This document shows positions 28,281 through 33,292 of a stretch of DNA of 33,292 bases, piece by piece. This DNA comes from Methylococcaceae bacterium. GTDB lineage: Bacteria > Pseudomonadota > Gammaproteobacteria > Methylococcales > Methylococcaceae. The stretch's first letter is position 1. Every line of letters begins with the position of its first letter. The position numbers were made by a program, and so were the translations under genes. The stretch lies in the NCBI GenBank assembly GCA_028711365.1, contig JAQTSI010000011.1, positions 1 to 33,292 on the forward strand, read 5' to 3'. The notes beneath the pieces were generated by a model, which did not search any database, had not been told where the DNA came from, and saw nothing but the letters and a program-made list of their open reading frames with translations.

Positions 28281-28701
28281 CGGACTGGATTCCCAGTCGC
28301 TGGAGAAAAACCGCGGGGGAGGCATAACACATCTGCCCGCTTTGGGCGTCCACAGCTACCTGGATGCTATGTCCCTTCACCAGGGGCGTTCCGGTTTCGC
28401 TGTCGGATACGAGATATTTGATCCTCATGCGGTACTCATATTCCACCAATTGAGCCGATACCCGGATGCGCTGGCCGAAGCGGGCAGGGCGGACGAAGCG
28501 CAACTGCAGGTCGATGATGGGCCAGACGAAGCCGCTCGCTCTCATGCTGACATAGCCATAACCGATCGAATCCAACAGCGCACAGCGGGCGATCTCGAAA
28601 TATCGGCAATAATGGCCGTGCCAGGCGATCTCGAGCATGTCCACGTCATGGAAGGGGATGGTCAATTCCACTTCGGCCTGGGCGAGAGGCTTACCGCTCA
28701 T
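28273..28701 (-). CDS. Acyl-CoA/ACP thioesterase, hotdog fold (4HBT-like)
   Basis: VELTIPFHDVDMLEIAWHGHYCRYFEIARCALLDSIGYGY: 4HBT family motif; ATGA overlap with the upstream gene's stop. Confidence 0.88.
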   Translation of the reverse strand: MSGKPLAQAEVELTIPFHDVDMLEIAWHGHYCRYFEIARCALLDSIGYGYVSMRASGFVWPIIDLQLRFVRPARFGQRIRVSAQLVEYEYRMRIKYLVSDSETGTPLVKGHSIQVAVDAQSGQMCYASPAVFLQRLGIQSDD

Positions 28702-29648
28702 GGTTTGAGCCGATCCGCCGGCCAGTAAGGATAGAAATTGAACCATTGCAAGGGGGCCCGGCGGCAATGGGTTTCCAGCCGTTCGGCAAAGCATCCCGCC
28801 AACCGGGTGAATTCCTGCTGGCGTGGCTCTGCCGCCCGCGGCAGGCGGATGGATTCGGCCAGAAGGTCCAGGTAGATATGGTAGCGTCCGCCTTGCGGAT
28901 AGCAGAACAGGGTGAAGACGGGACACTGCAAGACCGAGGCGAGCAGATAAGGCCCTTGCGGGAAGTCTGCTTCCTCGCCGAGGAATTTCACCCGCACCGT
29001 GCGTTTCTGGCTGTTGATCGGAATCCGATCGCCCACCAGCACCAGGAATTCGCCCCGCTGGATCTTCTCCTGCAAGAGGATGGCGGTGGCTGGATTCAGT
29101 TCCGTCACCTGGATGAGTTCGATGTTGGCCCCGACATGGTCCACGCTGGCGAGCAGGCGGTTGAATTTCTCGGTATGCTTGGTATGCACCAGGATATTGA
29201 GACGGATATGTCCGCGCATATCGGCCATCGCCCGGCAGATTTCCAGGTTGCCGATATGGGCGCTCAAGAGCATGCCGCCCCGACCTTGTTTCAACAAATC
29301 GAGCAGCAGGTTTCGATGGTGAAATTCGATTCGATCAGAGTCGATTTTCCCCAGCCAGACGATGATCTTATCCAGCAGGTTTTCCCCGAAAGCGATGAAA
29401 TGGCGGTAACTGTCCCACCAGCCGCCGCCGAAACCCAGTTCCGGAAAATACCGGCCCAGCCGTTGCAGATATTGCCTGGAGGCATTGCGGGCCGATCGTC
29501 CGCCGATGAAGTAATAGCTGACGATAGGATACAGAAACAGCCTGAATACCCAGCGGCCAAACCAACGATGGACCCGCAGCAGGAGCTTCATGCCCCAGAG
29601 TATGCCGGTTTCTCCCAGCGATGCCCAATGCCCGTCGTCGGATTTCAC
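28698..29648 (-). CDS. LpxL/HtrB-family lysophospholipid acyltransferase
   Basis: GGMLLSAHIGNLEICRAM (HxxxxE), LVGDRIPINSQKRTVRVKFLGEEADFPQGPYLLAS. Confidence 0.88.
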   Translation of the reverse strand: MKSDDGHWASLGETGILWGMKLLLRVHRWFGRWVFRLFLYPIVSYYFIGGRSARNASRQYLQRLGRYFPELGFGGGWWDSYRHFIAFGENLLDKIIVWLGKIDSDRIEFHHRNLLLDLLKQGRGGMLLSAHIGNLEICRAMADMRGHIRLNILVHTKHTEKFNRLLASVDHVGANIELIQVTELNPATAILLQEKIQRGEFLVLVGDRIPINSQKRTVRVKFLGEEADFPQGPYLLASVLQCPVFTLFCYPQGGRYHIYLDLLAESIRLPRAAEPRQQEFTRLAGCFAERLETHCRRAPLQWFNFYPYWPADRLKP

Positions 29649-30382
29649 CGCCGCTTTCTACCCAACAGTTTCGGCAAGCGCAGCAGCATGAGCAGGAACA
29701 ATCGGGCATGCATCAGGCTGATCCGCAGGTTGTCCTCCCAAAGACGGAAATGGGATACGCCATCTTCCGGGTATCCCACCCGGGTGGGAAGGGAGATGAT
29801 GGGGATTTCCCGCCAGTAGAGCCGCACCAGGATTTCGGTGTCGAATTCCATGCGATTACCCAAGGCCGTGGTCTGCATCAGTGCTATGCAGGTGTTCACC
29901 GGGTAGACCCGGTAGCCGCACATGGAGTCGCGGATGGTAAACGACAGGGTATTGATCCAGACCCAGATATGGGTCAGATAGCGCGCATAGTAGCGGATCT
30001 TGGGAACCGACTCGTCGAATACCGGTTGGCCGATGACCACCGCCTGCGGATTGGATCGGGCGGCGGCGAGGAATTTATCCAGATCGTCCAGGTCATGCTG
30101 GGCATCGGCGTCGATCTGGATGGCGTGGGAGTATTCCAGCCGTTGAGCCTCGAGTATGCCCAGTTTCACGGCGCTGCCTTTGCCCTGGTTCTTATCCTGC
30201 CGGAGATAGCGGACCCCAGGGTGTTGATCCGCCAGCCCGCGCATGATTCCGGCGCAGGAAGGCCGGCTGCCGTCGTCGATCAGGAGGCAGGGCCAGCCAT
30301 GAGCTTGCAGCCGTTCCACGATCTTCGGTAGCGGCCCCTCGTGGTCGTAGACGGGAATGACGATGCAGGGTTTAAATTCCAT
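29645..30382 (-). CDS. Glycosyltransferase family 2
   Basis: CIVIPVYDHEGPLPKIVERL, LLIDDGS, AIQIDADAQHDLDDLDKFL, SMCGYRVYP; start MEFKPC at 30382 (alternative 30412). Confidence 0.9.
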   Translation of the reverse strand: MEFKPCIVIPVYDHEGPLPKIVERLQAHGWPCLLIDDGSRPSCAGIMRGLADQHPGVRYLRQDKNQGKGSAVKLGILEAQRLEYSHAIQIDADAQHDLDDLDKFLAAARSNPQAVVIGQPVFDESVPKIRYYARYLTHIWVWINTLSFTIRDSMCGYRVYPVNTCIALMQTTALGNRMEFDTEILVRLYWREIPIISLPTRVGYPEDGVSHFRLWEDNLRISLMHARLFLLMLLRLPKLLGRKRR

Positions 30383-30731
30383 GGAAATAGATCCTTCCCG
30401 AGCTATGTTCATGATTTTCAGAACGGAAACTGAACTCCAGCTTGTGGGCCGTGGCCTGGTAGCGCAATTGTAGTACCAGAAGTTGCCCCGGCAGGACCAG
30501 TTCCTTGAACTTGATGACTTCCATGCGCCGGAACGGCAGCGCGATACCCAGGCTTTGCCGGGCAAAATGCACCGCCCAATGCACCTGAACCACGCCGGGT
30601 AAAATGGGTATTCCCGGAAAGTGGCCGGCAAAATAGGCCAGGGTTTCGGGAACCCGCAGAGTCAATGCCGTCCCGTCTGCATCGGGCTTTTCGTCCAGCA
30701 CTTGCGGCAGCCAAGGTTCGCTGATGGTCAT
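30372..30731 (-). CDS. FabA/FabZ-like 3-hydroxyacyl-ACP dehydratase
   Basis: YFAGHFPGIPILPGVVQVHWAV hotdog dehydratase motif; 119 aa. Confidence 0.88.
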   Translation of the reverse strand: MTISEPWLPQVLDEKPDADGTALTLRVPETLAYFAGHFPGIPILPGVVQVHWAVHFARQSLGIALPFRRMEVIKFKELVLPGQLLVLQLRYQATAHKLEFSFRSENHEHSSGRIYFHGI

Positions 30732-30737
30732 GGGGAA

Positions 30738-31274
30738 TCAGAAGGTTTTTCTAACATGTCTGCGGATGCACATTTCCCCTCCCATGAGGATTCCCATGAG
30801 CACATAGGCAATCAGGCCGTTATACAGACTCCAGATCCCCCTGTCGCCGTACCAGACGGTGGCGGCGGAAATCGAGCCATTGATCAGGAAGAAAGCGCAC
30901 CAGACCAGGGTGACCTTGCGGGTATAACTCACTCCTCGCGGTGGTAAGTCGGGATCTTGCAATCTGGCCAGCTTTTCCACGATGGTCGGGGGCTTGAGGA
31001 AACTGTAAAAAAACCAGGCGAAGAACGACAGACTGACGAAGATCGGATAACCCAGCAGCAAATATTGATCGTTGCTGAGGCCTGTGGCTAGCAAAAAAGC
31101 GGCCGGGGCCAGGATGATCCAGTGGCTTTCCGCAGCCTTGTCCCGGTACAGGCCGCGCAACAGCAGGATCACGATCAGGATCAGGGCCAGATAGCGGGGC
31201 TGGACGGTATCGAAGGTGAAGTAAACCAGGAACGGGTAACAGACCGTCACGACCCCGATGAACCCCTTCAGCAT
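30738..31274 (-). CDS. COG4648-like integral membrane protein
   Basis: Hydrophobic multi-TM protein (ALILIVILLLRGLY..., CAFFLINGSISAATVWYG); position between ACP and dehydratase genes as in aryl-polyene clusters. Confidence 0.7.
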   Translation of the reverse strand: MLKGFIGVVTVCYPFLVYFTFDTVQPRYLALILIVILLLRGLYRDKAAESHWIILAPAAFLLATGLSNDQYLLLGYPIFVSLSFFAWFFYSFLKPPTIVEKLARLQDPDLPPRGVSYTRKVTLVWCAFFLINGSISAATVWYGDRGIWSLYNGLIAYVLMGILMGGEMCIRRHVRKTF

Positions 31275-31280
31275 GGCCGC

Positions 31281-31529
31281 TTAGGCGTTGTACATCTTGT
31301 ACAGGGTTTCCACCACGTCCTGGACGGTGCGGGCGTTCTTGAAGTCCTCCGGGTTGATGCGCTTGCCGGTAAATTCGCGCAGCCTCACCATCAAATCCAC
31401 GGCGTCGATGCTGTCGATATCCAGATCTTGATACAGGTAGGCTTTCGGGCTGATGTCGTCGGCCTGAAGCTCGAACATTTCCGACATCAACTGCCTGAGA
31501 GTGTGAAATATTTCTTCGTGGGTTTTCAT
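31281..31529 (-). CDS. Acyl carrier protein
   Basis: LYQDLDIDSIDAVDLMVRL phosphopantetheine-attachment motif (DSID); 82 aa. Confidence 0.93.
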   Translation of the reverse strand: MKTHEEIFHTLRQLMSEMFELQADDISPKAYLYQDLDIDSIDAVDLMVRLREFTGKRINPEDFKNARTVQDVVETLYKMYNA

Positions 31530-31795
31530 GGGTCTGCTCGCTCTTGTTGCGATGCGATAAAACGGATCAGGCTATTCACCGAGGCAAAATGTTGTACCAG
31601 ATCGGCGGAGTCGGGAACGACGTGAATAGGGTATTTTTTCTTCAGTGCGACTCCCAGTTCAAGGGCATCGATGGAATCCAGCCCCAGGCCCTCTGCGAAT
31701 AGCGGGGCCGCCGAGTCGATGTCTTCCGGGCTCATCCCTTCCAGGCCGAAGGTATCGATGATCAACTGTTTGATTTCGACTTCAAGATTTTCCAT
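31526..31795 (-). CDS. Acyl carrier protein
   Basis: LFAEGLGLDSIDALELGVAL (DSID); 89 aa; overlaps neighbours on both sides. Confidence 0.93.
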   Translation of the reverse strand: MENLEVEIKQLIIDTFGLEGMSPEDIDSAAPLFAEGLGLDSIDALELGVALKKKYPIHVVPDSADLVQHFASVNSLIRFIASQQERADP

Positions 31796-32555
31796 GGGCT
31801 CTTTCCTGTTCGCAGAAATACTGTTCCAGATATCGGGTCAGCTTTCTTGACGCGATGGATCGAGGATGGTTTCCCGCCATCTGGGCAGGATCGATATCCT
31901 TCCCTATCATGAGGCGGAAATGGACCTTTTTCGGCGGGATTTGATACCACTTTTCCTGCTTGGTCAGGGTCGTCGGTTTACAGTCGATATAAACTGGAAC
32001 GATATTGGCCCCCGATTTTAATGCAATATTGGCGGCGCCGCGCTGAAATCTCAGCGGTTTGCCCAGCGTGGTTCGGGTGCCTTCGGGAAACACGATCAGC
32101 GAGCTTCCCTCACCCAAGTCTTCCGCGCATCGAGTCAATAACATCTCGGGATCTTCGGCAAACAGATAACTCATCGTCCGGATGGGGGCGCGCATGAACG
32201 GATTATGAACCAGCGCCGGCTTGACGATGCAACTGGCGTTGCGGATCAAGGAGATCAGAAATACCACGTCGATCAGTGAAGGATGGTTGGCGATGACCAG
32301 GCTGCCGGGCTGGTTCAGCCGTTCTCGTCCATGCACTTCATAGCTCAACAGGCCGAGGCCGCGCAGAAGTGCGATGTAGCAACGGAATACCCAGTGCATC
32401 ACGTTCCTTGCCTTGCGCTTCTTGTCCGGTCCCGTCCCTAGGAAGATTTCCACGACCGGAAACAGGAACACCCAGATGATCCCGGCGAGGCCGAAGACAA
32501 AAAAACTGAATGCCGTGGCGCACAGACGCCAGAGGTAATCGATGCGCTCAAACAT
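31782..32555 (-). CDS. 1-acyl-glycerol-3-phosphate acyltransferase-like (PlsC family)
   Basis: VIANHPSLIDVVFL (NHxxxxD) and IVFPEGTRTTLGKPLRFQRGA. Confidence 0.92.
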   Translation of the reverse strand: MFERIDYLWRLCATAFSFFVFGLAGIIWVFLFPVVEIFLGTGPDKKRKARNVMHWVFRCYIALLRGLGLLSYEVHGRERLNQPGSLVIANHPSLIDVVFLISLIRNASCIVKPALVHNPFMRAPIRTMSYLFAEDPEMLLTRCAEDLGEGSSLIVFPEGTRTTLGKPLRFQRGAANIALKSGANIVPVYIDCKPTTLTKQEKWYQIPPKKVHFRLMIGKDIDPAQMAGNHPRSIASRKLTRYLEQYFCEQERAHGKS

Positions 32556-33237
32556 CGCTCAGGTTCCAATGCCAGGCCGATTCGGGGGCCGACTGGTGCT
32601 TGCCTTGCAGGATGGCCGAGCCAAATTCTTCCAGGTCGCAGGCTGGGGAGAAGGCCCCCGTCCGCTTCAAATGCAAGCGCAAGCCGCCCTGTCCGGACCG
32701 TCCCAAGCGCATGGCCAGAGCCAAGGTGGCGCTGGGCCCGGCGACATAGGAACGGTAAACCTCGGGCAAGGCTTGTTCATACCAGACCAGCAGAACCTTC
32801 GGATAGGAAGTTTCCAGAAGCAAACCGGCGGCTTCCAGGAAGGCCGAAAACAGGCCCTCCGGTCCGCCGGCCAGCGTCAGATAAGGCGACCTCGTCCCGC
32901 TATACAGGGTATAAAGGCCGGCAATCGCATTATGCACGGAGTGGCTGAAACCGCTCGGCGAGAGATCGGCAGCGTCGGCGAGATCGCTCAACAGCGCGAA
33001 ATAGTTGTGGCTTTCGCCATGTGCAGAATAAAACACGGTGGGCAGCTCGGATTCCTGATCCCGGCAGTTCCAGGCGACGGCGATGGCTGCCTTGGCCAGG
33101 GGCGATAATCGGCGTCTTTGCATCATGGGGAGAAAACTGACGTCGGCGCCCCCGGCCTTGGAGGGTAATACCGTCCCCCCCGGCCAACGGCCATCGGCGG
33201 CATTTTCCCCTTCCCGCCACAAGCACCATTTCTCCAA
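32548..33237 (-). CDS. Beta-ketoacyl synthase-like protein (KAS N-terminal-domain-only type), possibly incomplete at 5' end
   Basis: LSPLAKAAIAVAWNC, TVFYSAHGESHNYFALLSDLADAADLSPSGFSHSVHNAIAGLYTLYSG; frame remains open to the window edge, listed start is TTG so the true start is uncertain. Confidence 0.75.
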   Translation of the reverse strand: MEKWCLWREGENAADGRWPGGTVLPSKAGGADVSFLPMMQRRRLSPLAKAAIAVAWNCRDQESELPTVFYSAHGESHNYFALLSDLADAADLSPSGFSHSVHNAIAGLYTLYSGTRSPYLTLAGGPEGLFSAFLEAAGLLLETSYPKVLLVWYEQALPEVYRSYVAGPSATLALAMRLGRSGQGGLRLHLKRTGAFSPACDLEEFGSAILQGKHQSAPESAWHWNLSDV

Positions 33238-33292
33238 AGTAAAGCTCAGGTTTCCGTTCGCGGGGGCTTCGGTTTGGCCTTGCTTCGATCCG

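Overview
Chromosomal window from what looks like a gammaproteobacterium, gene-dense and mostly assignable. Left to right: 3' part of a type III restriction subunit (Res); a minus-strand gcvR-bcp-phoH-like block; a 14-kb plus-strand cellulose operon bcsB-Z-C-(R-like)-E-F-Q-A-G encoding c-di-GMP-responsive, probably phosphoethanolamine-modified cellulose; a yeast Fcy1-type cytosine deaminase-like gene; dapA-bamC-purL; an 840-bp repeat-rich intergenic region between convergent genes; and a minus-strand aryl-polyene/flexirubin-like cluster (halogenase-like FAD enzyme, TauE/SafE-type permease, thioesterase, LpxL-like acyltransferase, GT2, FabZ-like dehydratase, COG4648-like membrane protein, two ACPs, AGPAT-like acyltransferase, ketoacyl-synthase-like protein running off the end). 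The most unusual items are (i) about 15 tandem units of exactly 21 bp with internal dyad symmetry (consensus G-ATTTkGCA-N4-TGCmnAAT), open in all three minus-strand frames as heptapeptide repeats, next to a perfect 12-bp-arm hairpin, a 22-bp x3 array and REP-like elements; and (ii) the cellulose block sitting between gcvR-bcp and dapA-bamC, which are adjacent and divergent in E. coli. No tRNA, rRNA, CRISPR or transposase was recognised. All homology calls are from motif and family recognition by eye; no searches were run.
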